Shown: positions 43,930 through 53,183 of the stretch, piece by piece | How positions within the stretch are numbered: the stretch's first letter is position 1 | Layout of the letters: every line of letters starts with the position of its first letter | Position numbers and translations under genes: made by a program | The notes under the pieces: generated by a model | What the model was told of the DNA's origin: nothing | Databases searched by the model: none | What the model saw: only the letters and a program-made list of their open reading frames with translations | Origin: an uncultured Bacteroidales bacterium | GTDB taxonomy: Bacteria > Bacteroidota > Bacteroidia > Bacteroidales > FEN-979 | Length of the DNA stretch: 64,000 bases | Direction of reading: 5' to 3' | NCBI GenBank assembly: GCA_903875045.1 | Contig: CAIQUS010000060.1 | Coordinates: forward strand, 100,036 to 164,035

Positions 43930-45249
43930 TTATTCGATAGTTTGTTTCCCTTTCCAACGTTTTCTTATATCACGGAAAAAATAAAAATCACTGGCCCGGT
44001 ATCGGAAGATATCCCGGACCGGCATGTTAACCATCCGCGAATAGATAATGACAAAAATGATGGAGCCGGCTGCATAGCTGACATTGGTTGACCATGCTGC
44101 CCCGATTCCACCGAAACGTGGAATGAGGAAAAGGTTTAGAATAAAGTTGATAACCAGTGCGGGCATAAAGGTGTAAATGGCTATTTGCGGTTTCCCCATT
44201 CCGGTCAGACGGCTGTTGAGGATGCGGAAACCTACGAGAATCAGAATTCCCGGCAGGACAACCTGGATCATGGCAACACTCTTTACGAACTCCTGTCCAA
44301 ACACAAGCGGTACCAGGTACGGGGCAATAAAGAAAATAACAAGTCCGCTGAACAAACCGATGAGCAGCGAAACCCTGAAAATGGAGGCAACAGTGCGGTG
44401 TACGAATTTATCATCTTTTGTATTGGCACTGCGGCTCAAAACGATCGACTCAATCGCATACGGAATGTGCCATAGTTGTTCGGCGATTTGCATCGCCAGC
44501 GAATAAAATCCGACCTCCTCAAGAGTGGAAAGTTTTTTCAGCATCAAAATATCCAATCGGTAATTGAGTTGCATGATGAAAATTGCAATAGCATTTACCA
44601 ACCCGAGTTTGATCATGCTTTTCATAATCCCTTCATGATATTTCCAGGTGATATTATATTTGAGTTGAACGATAATGATGCGGTAGGTGATGAAAAACAT
44701 AATGAGATTGGCCAGGGCAATGGCCAAAAATGCGCCAAGGACTGACATTTTCAGGCCCCAGACAAACAGTATTGTAAGCAGGAGGGTCATAATCGTTGGC
44801 CCGGCATTGAGGATGCTCGCTCTTCTGATATCCTCCTTTCCAAGGAAAATACCACCTGCAAAAACATTGGTGAGCAAGAGTGGGATGGTGAGCAGGACCA
44901 GGACAATGATGAGCGGGTCGAATGGCTGGCTGTCGGAAAAAAAATAGACAAACCCACAGATAAGGATGCTCAGTGCACTGGTCCATAACAACAGCAGGAA
45001 CAACGCAGAAATAATATGGTCTTCAGGTAAAAGCTTATTGCCAATGTGATAAATGGCACTACGGCGAATGCCCAGTTGTGTAAACCCAATAACCATGATT
45101 GGTACTACAATGATGGCAGAATACAAACCAAACCCTGCTGCACCAAGCAGCCGGGTAAGAATAACGCCTATTGCCAGGTTGCTTACAGTTGCCGTAAGGT
45201 TGCTTCCCAGAAGGCTGAGGATGTCGCGCAGGTAGGTTCTTTTGGCCAA
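43930..45249 (-). CDS. Oligosaccharide flippase (Wzx/MATE-like)
   Basis: Polytopic protein of 439 residues with about 12-14 membrane helices and the N-terminal pattern of Wzx/polysaccharide export proteins (LGSNLTATVSNLAIGVILTRLLG). It would move a lipid-linked oligosaccharide across the inner membrane. The start is taken as TTG at 45249 because no in-frame ATG precedes it before a stop. It is divergent from the sugar aminotransferase gene with a 59-bp gap. Confidence 0.88.
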   Translation of the reverse strand: MAKRTYLRDILSLLGSNLTATVSNLAIGVILTRLLGAAGFGLYSAIIVVPIMVIGFTQLGIRRSAIYHIGNKLLPEDHIISALFLLLLWTSALSILICGFVYFFSDSQPFDPLIIVLVLLTIPLLLTNVFAGGIFLGKEDIRRASILNAGPTIMTLLLTILFVWGLKMSVLGAFLAIALANLIMFFITYRIIIVQLKYNITWKYHEGIMKSMIKLGLVNAIAIFIMQLNYRLDILMLKKLSTLEEVGFYSLAMQIAEQLWHIPYAIESIVLSRSANTKDDKFVHRTVASIFRVSLLIGLFSGLVIFFIAPYLVPLVFGQEFVKSVAMIQVVLPGILILVGFRILNSRLTGMGKPQIAIYTFMPALVINFILNLFLIPRFGGIGAAWSTNVSYAAGSIIFVIIYSRMVNMPVRDIFRYRASDFYFFRDIRKRWKGKQTIE

Positions 45250-45308
45250 TGGTCTGGTAATAAAAAATACGTTAATTTCGTAGACAAAATTAGGAGTTTA
45301 ATTTTACT

Positions 45309-46445
45309 ATGCACATCCCATTCAACAAACCTTTTATTCCATGGTACTCTTTCAGGTATTTGATCGGGGGAGCCCTTTCAGGAACGATTGCCGGGAATGG
45401 ACAATACACGAAAAAATGCCATGCGTTTTTCGAAAAACGGTTTGGGTTTGCAAAAGTGTTGATGACAACTTCATGCAGCGATGCACTGGAAATGGCGGCG
45501 GTCCTGTGCAGAATTGAACCGGGCGATGAGGTAATCATGCCCTCTTTTACATTCATGTCAACAGCCAATGCCTTTTTATTACGCGGGGCAAAGATTGTAT
45601 TTGCCGATACCCTGCCTGATGTTCCTAACATTGACCCGGTTGAAATCGAACGGTTGATCACCCCGAAAACGAAGGCTATTGTGGTGGTTCATTACAGTGG
45701 CCTGGCATGCGACATGGACAGGATCATGGACATTGCCAAGCGCCAGGGGCTATTGGTGGTTGAGGATGCTGCCCATGCCATTGATTCTTATCACAATGGA
45801 AAACCACTTGGTTCCATTGGGCATTTGGGAACCTTTTCCTTTCACGAAACCAAGAACATTATATCCGGCGAGGGTGGTTTACTCATCGTAAATGAGAAAC
45901 AATTTGAAAAACGGGCCGAGATCATCTGGGAAAAAGGAACCAACCGTGCTGCTTTTTACCGGGGTGAAATTGATAAATACGGCTGGGTGGATATCGGTTC
46001 TTCCTATCTGCCAAGCGATGCGGTAGCCTCATTTTTATATACTCAGATTATCCGGTTTGATAAAATACAAAACCGGCGTAAAAAGGTTTGGTGGAATTAT
46101 TACGAACTGTTTCAGCCGCTTGAACAGGAGAACCTTCTGAAACGACCTGTTGTTCCTGACTATGCCACCGTTAATGGCAACATTTTTTATATCATTGTGA
46201 AATCCGGAGAGACGAGGGATAACCTGATCGAATTTCTCAAAAAGTGTGGCATCAGTGCGCTGTTTCATTACCTTCCGCTTCATTCCAGTCCCTATTTTAC
46301 CGATAAGCATGATGGCAGGGTGCTGCCAAATACCGACCGATTCAGTGATTGCATTGTCAGACTGCCTTTCTACAATTCCCTCAAAAAAAAGCAGGCAAAA
46401 TACATTGTAAGCAGAATTGAGGAATTCTTTCAGGCGCTCAGATAA
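45309..46445 (+). CDS. rffA: WecE/RffA-type dTDP-4-amino-4,6-dideoxyhexose aminotransferase
   Basis: DegT/DnrJ/EryC1-family PLP enzyme of 378 residues. Lys182 in FSFHETKNI is the PLP Schiff-base lysine, and VEDAAHAIDS and MPSFTFMSTANAF are typical of the WecE subgroup that makes dTDP-4-amino-4,6-dideoxy-galactose. It would produce the amino sugar for the cluster; acylation by the nearby GNAT is an inference. Substrate stereochemistry cannot be read from sequence, and the symbol is given as the nearest described subgroup. Confidence 0.85.
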   Translation: MHIPFNKPFIPWYSFRYLIGGALSGTIAGNGQYTKKCHAFFEKRFGFAKVLMTTSCSDALEMAAVLCRIEPGDEVIMPSFTFMSTANAFLLRGAKIVFADTLPDVPNIDPVEIERLITPKTKAIVVVHYSGLACDMDRIMDIAKRQGLLVVEDAAHAIDSYHNGKPLGSIGHLGTFSFHETKNIISGEGGLLIVNEKQFEKRAEIIWEKGTNRAAFYRGEIDKYGWVDIGSSYLPSDAVASFLYTQIIRFDKIQNRRKKVWWNYYELFQPLEQENLLKRPVVPDYATVNGNIFYIIVKSGETRDNLIEFLKKCGISALFHYLPLHSSPYFTDKHDGRVLPNTDRFSDCIVRLPFYNSLKKKQAKYIVSRIEEFFQALR

Positions 46446-46505
46446 AGAGGTAGTTGGACTCCACTGAAAATGCAACCACACTCAGTCCTCTTCAAAGGGT
46501 TTATT

Positions 46506-49500
46506 TTATCTCCTCCATTCGGGTAACCTTCCCGGTGTGACCGGTGCTCCGAGGTTCTCCAATGCTTTTTCAAGTTGTGGGATATCTGTTTCGCCGATAC
46601 GTTTGATCTGATCGTACACCGGTGGAAATTCCGCTTCCAGGATGGCATAAGCATCTTTCTGGTTTTGTGATGGTTCACTGGTTGAAGACCAGCTGATCCA
46701 GCTGAGTTTACCAAGACGACTGTTTAACGGGACCTGTGCAGGCGGGTTTTCCTCCTCGCTTGGTTTGATGGTGTTGCGGTTGAATTTTACATTGAGAATT
46801 TCATCCAGTTGGAGTTGTACTTCACGTGCTTTTTTCATTAGTTCCGGACTTGCAGAAGGTGTGCTGTTCAGTGCCTGCAGGATACTGGAAACTCTTCTGT
46901 AAAGCGCTTCTGCGTAATTTTCAGTTCCTTGCATTACACGGGTAAGTTCAGCAACTTTTTTGTGAAAGGCGACCATTGCGCTGCGATCGATGGCGGGCAG
47001 GGTTGTATTGTTGAGAACCACCGCATTGAATGCTACCGGACCGGCTAAAAGTTTGGTTTCCCCTTTGGATGTGAGTGTCATGCTCACATTGTATTTACCA
47101 GGCATGGCCAGTACACCACTGCCATTGTCGCCCATCGGATTAAATTTATCTGTTTCAACGATCCTGGTTGACTGATACCGTAAATCCCAATTGATCCTGT
47201 TGATTCCCTTCGACAGGCTTTTCCGGAAGGTCCGTACTGGTGAACCATTGGCATCGGTGACAGTAAAGGTGAGAAACGGATCAATTTCAAGTTTTTCAGC
47301 TCTGAGATCAGCCTCCGATGGCTGTGGAATCCGTTCTCCTTTTTTAAATAATTCAGTTTCTTTCTCTTTTCTGATATCTTTTGCAGTTTTTGGGACCTCC
47401 TTAATATAATAGGTGAATACCGCACCGAAATCCGGGTTTTTAGCCACAAATACGGTTGAACCCTGTGAACCTTTTGTGTCAGTAGGCAGATACATAAGGG
47501 CATCCTTGACGGGGAACAAATATCCGTTTTGATCGAGGTTCTCTTTTTTCAGGTTTCGCAAAGGGGTGAAATCATCAAGAATATAAAATCCGCGGCCAAA
47601 AGTTGCAAGCACAAGGTCATTTTCACGTTTCTGGATGGCAATATCTTTCACACACACCGAAGGAAGCCCGGATTTCAGTTGTATCCAGTTCTTACCTCCA
47701 TCGATGGTGAAGAAACAACCAAATTCAGTGCCTGCGAAAAGCAGGTCGGGGTTGACAAAATCCTGGACAATGCTGTGAACTGTACCATTTTCGGGAAGAT
47801 TCCCGGAAATCGAACTCCAGGATTTGCCTTTATCTGTGCTTTTCAGCAGGTATGGTTTGAAATCATCACGCAAAATGTTATCAAAAGAGGCAAACACCAC
47901 GTTTTCATCGAAGCGCGAGGTGAAAATGTCGCTCACATAAGTATTTTCAGGAACTCCCGGGAATTTGTCAATTTTTGTCCAGGTTTTGGCATCTTCCGAA
48001 ACCTGGATCAGGCCATCATCGGTTCCTGCGAAAAGAAGGTTTTCCCGCACCGGTGATTCATCAAAGGAGATGATGGTGCCATACAAGGATGTCGAAATGT
48101 CTTTTTGAACAGCATCAATCGGCCAGTATTTTCCCATCACAGGCCATGTGTTGCGGTCGGTTTTCGAGGTAAGGTCATCGCTGATCACTTGCCAGGTATT
48201 TCCTCGGTCGTCGCTTCTGAAAACTTTGTTTGCCGTGGTATAGAGCCGGGTGTGGGCATGCGGACTGATAATGAGCGGGGTGTTCCAGTTCCACTGGTAG
48301 CTGTTTTCACCTTTGCGCGGTTCAGGCCTGATATCAACAGCCTCCTGACTTTTGCGGTCATAACGTACCATGCCGCCATATTGTGATTCGGCATACACGA
48401 TATTGGGGTCGACCGGGTCGATTTGCGACCAGAAACCATCACCTCCATTGGTGTTGAACCAATCATCGCTGAGAACCCCTGCACCTGCTGTGTTGCGCGA
48501 CGGGCCACCCATGCTGTTGTTGTCCTGTGTTCCTCCATAGACATAATAAAATGGGGTGGAATTATCGACCTGCACCCGGTAAAATTGAACAACCGGCAGG
48601 TTCGACTTGAAGACAAACTCTTTGCCCCCGTCGAAAGTTTCATAAGCGCCCCCGTCGCTGCCGATGAAAAAATGTTTTGTATCGTCAGGATCGATCCATA
48701 AGGCATGATCATCCACATGGCGTTTGTTATTGCCAACCTGACGCCATGTTTTTCCGCCATCTTCCGAAACCTGTGAAATGGTTTCAACTGAATAGATTTT
48801 ATTTGCATCTTTCGGGTCACAGTAGATTTCATTGTAATACTGGCCCTGCGCAGAATGATCACTCATCTTCTGCCAGGAAGCACCACGGTCGAGGCTTCTG
48901 TAAAGACCTTTTGCATCCTGGGAAGATTCGATGATGGCATAAACAATGTCTGGATTTACAGGCGAAATGGCCAGTCCGATACCACCCATATCCACCCCGG
49001 GAAGACCTGACGTGAGTTTATCCCAGGTTTCTCCGGCATTGGTTGACTTGTAAATGGCGGTTTCCGGTCCTCCTCCGATTTTGGTAAATACATGTCGTCT
49101 GCGCTGTTCCGAAGAGGCATACAGCACATCAGGGTTCCTTGGATCAAGGATCACGTTGTTTACACCTGTGTTTTCACTGATTTCAAGAATTTTTTTCCAT
49201 GTTTTTCCGCCATCTGTCGTTTTGAAAAGGCCACGATCTCCGCCAGGTCCCCACACTGAACCTTCGGCTGCCACATAAACAACCTCCGAATTTCGCGGGT
49301 CGATAAGAATCTTGCCTATTTGCCTGGAGTCTTTCAATCCCATGTTTTTCCAGCTTTTCCCATTGTCGGAACTCTTATAAACACCATTCCCGTAGCCAAG
49401 TGAGCGCTGATGGTTGTTTTCGCCTGTGCCAACCCATACCACATTGTGGTTGTTGGGATCAATCACCACGCATCCGATGGAATAGGTGCCATTGTTGTCG

Positions 49501-49859
49501 AAAACAGGTTCGAAGGTTGTACCGTTGTTGACTGTTTTCCATACATGGCCGGAGGCAACAGCCACATACCATTCGCTGTGGTTTTCAGGGTTCACGGCAA
49601 AATCGGCAATGCGGCCTGAACAAAATGCCGGTCCGATGCTGCGGAATTTCAAACCACCCACCAACCCTGAATTGTAAACCGAATCTTCTTTGGGCTTTTC
49701 TTTGTCTTTCTGTTTATCCTTGGGTTTATCCTTCGATTTCTCTTTGACAGCTTCCTTTTTCTTTGGATTTTCCGGCTTATTCTCTCCAAAAGCCGTGGTG
49801 AATACGCTAACGAGAAATGCTCCGGAAAGGAGCCATAGAAATAATCGTGATTTGTTCAT
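46506..49859 (-). CDS. Secreted VPS10/BNR-repeat (sortilin-like) beta-propeller protein
   Basis: Protein of 1117 residues from the ATG at 49859. A signal peptide (about 1-25) and a Lys/Glu/Asp-rich linker (about 28-58) precede two beta-propeller regions. At least eight Asp-box motifs of S-x-D-x-G-x-x-W type occur (SSDNGKSW, STNAGETW, SLDRGASW, SEDGGKTW, SDDRGNTW, STDKGKSW, TIDGGKNW). The C-terminal 300 residues form a separate helical/Ig-like part. No sorting domain of the T9SS type was seen. Proteins like this are common in Bacteroidota and planctomycetes; function unknown. Confidence 0.85.
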   Translation of the reverse strand: MNKSRLFLWLLSGAFLVSVFTTAFGENKPENPKKKEAVKEKSKDKPKDKQKDKEKPKEDSVYNSGLVGGLKFRSIGPAFCSGRIADFAVNPENHSEWYVAVASGHVWKTVNNGTTFEPVFDNNGTYSIGCVVIDPNNHNVVWVGTGENNHQRSLGYGNGVYKSSDNGKSWKNMGLKDSRQIGKILIDPRNSEVVYVAAEGSVWGPGGDRGLFKTTDGGKTWKKILEISENTGVNNVILDPRNPDVLYASSEQRRRHVFTKIGGGPETAIYKSTNAGETWDKLTSGLPGVDMGGIGLAISPVNPDIVYAIIESSQDAKGLYRSLDRGASWQKMSDHSAQGQYYNEIYCDPKDANKIYSVETISQVSEDGGKTWRQVGNNKRHVDDHALWIDPDDTKHFFIGSDGGAYETFDGGKEFVFKSNLPVVQFYRVQVDNSTPFYYVYGGTQDNNSMGGPSRNTAGAGVLSDDWFNTNGGDGFWSQIDPVDPNIVYAESQYGGMVRYDRKSQEAVDIRPEPRKGENSYQWNWNTPLIISPHAHTRLYTTANKVFRSDDRGNTWQVISDDLTSKTDRNTWPVMGKYWPIDAVQKDISTSLYGTIISFDESPVRENLLFAGTDDGLIQVSEDAKTWTKIDKFPGVPENTYVSDIFTSRFDENVVFASFDNILRDDFKPYLLKSTDKGKSWSSISGNLPENGTVHSIVQDFVNPDLLFAGTEFGCFFTIDGGKNWIQLKSGLPSVCVKDIAIQKRENDLVLATFGRGFYILDDFTPLRNLKKENLDQNGYLFPVKDALMYLPTDTKGSQGSTVFVAKNPDFGAVFTYYIKEVPKTAKDIRKEKETELFKKGERIPQPSEADLRAEKLEIDPFLTFTVTDANGSPVRTFRKSLSKGINRINWDLRYQSTRIVETDKFNPMGDNGSGVLAMPGKYNVSMTLTSKGETKLLAGPVAFNAVVLNNTTLPAIDRSAMVAFHKKVAELTRVMQGTENYAEALYRRVSSILQALNSTPSASPELMKKAREVQLQLDEILNVKFNRNTIKPSEEENPPAQVPLNSRLGKLSWISWSSTSEPSQNQKDAYAILEAEFPPVYDQIKRIGETDIPQLEKALENLGAPVTPGRLPEWRR

Positions 49860-49902
49860 GGGTTTGTTTTTAAGAAATTTCAGATACACTATTTAATTTA
49901 AT

Positions 49903-49967
49903 GGGGCTAAAGCCCCGAATTAAACCTGGCACCCCCGGAAACAGTCAGCTGAAGCTGACTGCAATAG
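49903..49967. repeat. Composite REP-like palindrome pair (copy 2)
   Basis: Palindrome 49903-49916 (GGGGCT/AGCCCC), a 25-base spacer, palindrome 49942-49961 (CAGTCAGCT/AGCTGACTG with GA loop) and the flank CAATAG. Same composite element as at 7-65 in opposite orientation, between the VPS10-like gene and mtnA. Confidence 0.78.
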
Positions 49968-49977
49968 ATTTTCAGGA

Positions 49978-50115
49978 TTTTCAATTACTAATCCATTGCA
50001 CTTGGCTTTAGCCAACTGTTTTATTTGGTGATTCAGTTTTTTCAATTACTAATCCATTGCAGTTGGCTTTAGCCAACTGTTTATTTGGTGATTCAGTTCT
50101 TTTGGCTTCAGCCAC
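49978..50115. repeat. 60-bp tandem repeat carrying palindromes, overlapping the mtnA end
   Basis: Two near-identical copies of a 58-60-bp unit (49978-50035 and 50038-50095), each with a TTGGCT/AGCCAA palindrome; the second copy has perfect 9-bp arms (50060-50079). A partial third palindrome at 50102-50114 overlaps the TGA stop of mtnA (50108-50110). Confidence 0.8.
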
Positions 50116-51178
50116 ATTGGGAATTCGATGATATGCCATTAAATAAACTGGCTATTGTTTCTCTGTCTGCTTTGATTATTCCTTTTTCGGTAATAATCCC
50201 GGTGATAAATTTTGCCGGTGTCACATCAAATGCCGGATTAAAGGCGGTAGATCCTGGTGAACATACAAGCACCCGCTCATGCCGGCCATCTATTGTAAAG
50301 CCATCCTGGTAGAGTACTTCATCTTCGTTTCTTTCCTCAATCGGGATGTGGCTCCCATCTGGGCAATTCAAATCAAAAGTTGTGGTTGGAGCAGCCACAT
50401 AGAAAGGGACTCCATATTCTTTGGCAGCAATTGCCTTTTCGAGGGTGCCTATTTTATTGGCCGTGTCGCCATTGGCGGCAATGCGGTCAGCTCCAACGAT
50501 CATCATATCAATTTTACCCAGCGACATCAGCCATGCCCCGGCATTGTCAGGGATAATGGTGTGGGGAACCCCTGCCTGTCTGAGTTCCCATGCGGTGAGC
50601 CTGGCACCCTGGCTTCTTGGCCGGGTTTCATCGGCATAAACAAAAATTTTCTTTCCCTGCTGATGGGCCAGATAAATGGGAGATAAGGCTGTACCATAAT
50701 CAACAAAGGCCAGCCATCCGGCATTGCAATGTGTTTCAATGGCCATTCCATCGCGGATAAGTTCGTTGCCAAACTCTCCGATTTTTCGTGAATCGGCAGC
50801 ATCACGATCTGCAACCTGCTGAGCTTCAAAAACAGCTGCCGCACGGGAGGTGAGGGAGGCCGTGTATACCTTTTCAACTGCATAAAAGAGGTTACGTGCA
50901 GTCGGACGCGTTGCTTCAATCTCGGTTTTAGCGTTTTTGAGAAATGAATGATAATCAGATTCAGGAGCTTCCAAAGCCGCTTGTGCCATGGCAAACCCTG
51001 CGATGGCCCCGATTGCTCCCGCACCACGCACCTTCATGGTACGAATGGCCACACAACTTTCAGAATAGGTTTTTGCCTCCTGAATATTGAATTGAAAGGG
51101 TAGCAGATTTTGCTCAATGAAAAAGACAGAAGTTCCTTCCAGCCAAACTGTTCGGTAATCAATGTTGTTGACTTTCAT
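50108..51178 (-). CDS. mtnA: S-methyl-5-thioribose-1-phosphate isomerase-like protein
   Basis: Isomerase of the eIF2B-alpha/MtnA family, 356 residues from the ATG at 51178 (an upstream GTG is weaker). The methionine-salvage step converts methylthioribose-1-phosphate to its ribulose form. RTMKVRGAGAIG, the catalytic Cys in THCNAGWLA, and the Asp in VGADRIAANGD are all present, with IPIEERNEDEVLY. No other salvage genes are nearby, and related enzymes act on 5-deoxyribose-1-phosphate, so the physiological substrate is open. Confidence 0.92.
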   Translation of the reverse strand: MKVNNIDYRTVWLEGTSVFFIEQNLLPFQFNIQEAKTYSESCVAIRTMKVRGAGAIGAIAGFAMAQAALEAPESDYHSFLKNAKTEIEATRPTARNLFYAVEKVYTASLTSRAAAVFEAQQVADRDAADSRKIGEFGNELIRDGMAIETHCNAGWLAFVDYGTALSPIYLAHQQGKKIFVYADETRPRSQGARLTAWELRQAGVPHTIIPDNAGAWLMSLGKIDMMIVGADRIAANGDTANKIGTLEKAIAAKEYGVPFYVAAPTTTFDLNCPDGSHIPIEERNEDEVLYQDGFTIDGRHERVLVCSPGSTAFNPAFDVTPAKFITGIITEKGIIKADRETIASLFNGISSNSQCG

Positions 51179-51239
51179 AGTTGTAGCTCCATCCTGAATC
51201 ACTCACCAACAAGGGAATGGGCCGGGAGGAATGGGATAT

Positions 51240-51869
51240 TTAAATAATTTTAAATCCAACGCTGACAACAAACAAATTTCCTTTCGAATTTACCGGATAA
51301 ACTTTGCCATTACTACCGGTAACATCATTAATCAGGCTGTTCAATCCTGCCTGGTAACGGATATCCAGGGTCAGGAACAGTATATCGAGCCCGGTGCCTG
51401 CCTGAATAAACCAATTGGTCGTATTGATGTTGGAATTTTCTATCGGGCCGGTGAGATTGACGTTCTGTATTTTTTTATTCACCACAAATGTTGCTTCAGG
51501 GCCAACCATGATGCGCCATTTAAGAAGTTTCGACTGAATGATGGTAAAGCCAACCAAAACAGGTATATCCAGGGTTCCAACAGTCACTTTCTGTTTCCAG
51601 TCATTGATTGTGTTCATCCCAAGATTCTCAAAAGTTGCCCCGGAAAGGGTATAATAAAATTCCGGCTGAAGATGCACCCGTTTGCCAATGCGTGCAAAAG
51701 CCCCTACATGGAAGCCTGAACTCATCGATGATTTGATCGAGTCAATATTCGTACTTAGTTTTGAAGCGTTATACCCCAGTTTCAAGCCGAAGGCAAACTG
51801 AGCAGAGGTTTTTTCCGACGCAAGTATCGCTGCAAAGAAAATGATAAGGGCAAGAATTGATTTTTTCAT
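51240..51869 (-). CDS. Outer-membrane beta-barrel protein (PorT-like family)
   Basis: Protein of 209 residues. A signal peptide (MKKSILALIIFFAAILASEKTSAQ) is followed by an eight-strand-type barrel starting FAFGLKLGYNASKL and ending VVSVGFKII with an aromatic/hydrophobic terminal strand. The family is widespread in Bacteroidota and mostly uncharacterised; PorT of the T9SS is one member, but there is no evidence that this one has that role. Confidence 0.82.
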   Translation of the reverse strand: MKKSILALIIFFAAILASEKTSAQFAFGLKLGYNASKLSTNIDSIKSSMSSGFHVGAFARIGKRVHLQPEFYYTLSGATFENLGMNTINDWKQKVTVGTLDIPVLVGFTIIQSKLLKWRIMVGPEATFVVNKKIQNVNLTGPIENSNINTTNWFIQAGTGLDILFLTLDIRYQAGLNSLINDVTGSNGKVYPVNSKGNLFVVSVGFKII

Positions 51870-51960
51870 CTTTAGTGGTTTTGGTTTACAGGCAAAATTA
51901 AAAATTTATAGTTGAAAAATGAAAATTAGTATGATCGTTTTGAAAAGATTTGTTGGCACA

Positions 51961-51990
51961 TTGCAATATGAAAGTAATCACCTAATTTTG
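51961..51990 (+). promoter_or_regulatory. Promoter of the FIST/histidine kinase operon
   Basis: TTG (51961-51963) and TAATTTTG (51983-51990) with a 19-base spacer, a good match to the Bacteroidota -33/-7 arrangement, 39 bases before the FIST gene ATG. Confidence 0.5.
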
Positions 51991-52029
51991 TTAGTTGCCC
52001 GTGAATGTAAAACTCAATAACAACATAAA

Positions 52030-53172
52030 ATGAAAACCGAACAAAGTATCTATTCCAAAGCCCAAGGATGGGAGAAAATGAGTGATAATAACCTGGCAAG
52101 CATCGCACAGCTTGTTTTCGTTTTTGGCAACAAGAATCTGTTAAAGGAGCAACATCATATCGATTATATTAAAAGAATGTATCCCTCTGCTCAAATCGTC
52201 GGATGCTCTACATCAGGCGAAATCTACAAGGAAGAAGTTTTCAATGACAACATTGTGGTAACGGGTGTAATGTTTGAAAGCACACAGGTTGAAATCGCAA
52301 AGGAGCACATTCATTCCATGGAGGATAGTTATCAGGTTGGTGAAAAACTTGCCGAAAAACTTGACAAAGATCATCTCGTTCACATAATGATTCTTTCAGA
52401 AGGCTTGGCAATTAATGGAAGTGAACTCACCAAAGGGTTAAACAGCCGGCTCAATGACCGGATCCCTGTAACAGGTGGTTTAGCCGGCGACCAGGCTGAT
52501 TTTTCTGAAACCGTGATTGTACACAATGATGCAGGCGAAAAAAACCTTGTTTTGGCGATCGGGTTTTATGGTGACCGTCTTCGGGTTGGATTCGGATCAA
52601 TGGGGGGCTGGGACTCTTTTGGTGTTGATCGGGAGGTGACCAAATCCAAGGGAAATATTCTGTATGAACTTGATCGACATCCGGCACTGGACCTTTATAA
52701 ACGTTATTTGGGCGACCATGCAGCAAATCTTCCGGCTTCAGCATTGTTATTCCCATTAAGTTTACGCCTCAAGAATTCAGAAATTGCGCTTGTCCGAACT
52801 GTTTTAGCAGTCAATGAAGACGATGGGAGCATGGTTTTTGCGGGTGATCTTCCTCAGGGGGAATATGTGCGGCTCATGAAAGCCAATTCCGACCGCTTGA
52901 TTTATGGTGCAAATGGCGCTGCTGAAATGGCGAAAATCAGTCTCCGGAATCCAGATCCCGACCTTGCTGTCCTGATCAGCTGTGTCGGGCGAAAACTTGT
53001 ATTGAAACAAAGGGTGGAAGAAGAGTTGGAAATTATTCGCGAAGTTCTCGGGAGTGGTTGTGCAACCACTGGTTTTTATTCTTATGGTGAAATTTGCCCG
53101 ATCAAACCATTTGATCAGCATTGTGAACTTCATAACCAAACGATGACCATTACGCTGTTCAAAGAAGTATAG
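52030..53172 (+). CDS. FIST-domain sensor protein
   Basis: Cytoplasmic protein of 380 residues. The FIST N domain (about 25-215; GCSTSGEIYKE, MILSEGLAINGSELTKG, TGGLAGDQA) and the FIST C domain (about 220-365; FAGDLPQGEYVRLM, SCVGRKLVL, ATTGFYSYGEICP) cover the whole length. FIST is thought to bind small ligands, perhaps amino acids. The hybrid kinase gene follows after 11 bp, so the two probably form one signalling unit with the ligand-binding part encoded separately. Confidence 0.92.
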   Translation: MKTEQSIYSKAQGWEKMSDNNLASIAQLVFVFGNKNLLKEQHHIDYIKRMYPSAQIVGCSTSGEIYKEEVFNDNIVVTGVMFESTQVEIAKEHIHSMEDSYQVGEKLAEKLDKDHLVHIMILSEGLAINGSELTKGLNSRLNDRIPVTGGLAGDQADFSETVIVHNDAGEKNLVLAIGFYGDRLRVGFGSMGGWDSFGVDREVTKSKGNILYELDRHPALDLYKRYLGDHAANLPASALLFPLSLRLKNSEIALVRTVLAVNEDDGSMVFAGDLPQGEYVRLMKANSDRLIYGANGAAEMAKISLRNPDPDLAVLISCVGRKLVLKQRVEEELEIIREVLGSGCATTGFYSYGEICPIKPFDQHCELHNQTMTITLFKEV

Positions 53173-53183
53173 ACTTACCACTT

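Noticed and set aside
47529..48056. Plus-strand ORF of 175 residues inside the VPS10-like gene
   Set aside because: Antisense to a strong 1117-residue gene, with no domain and no promoter-like sequence.
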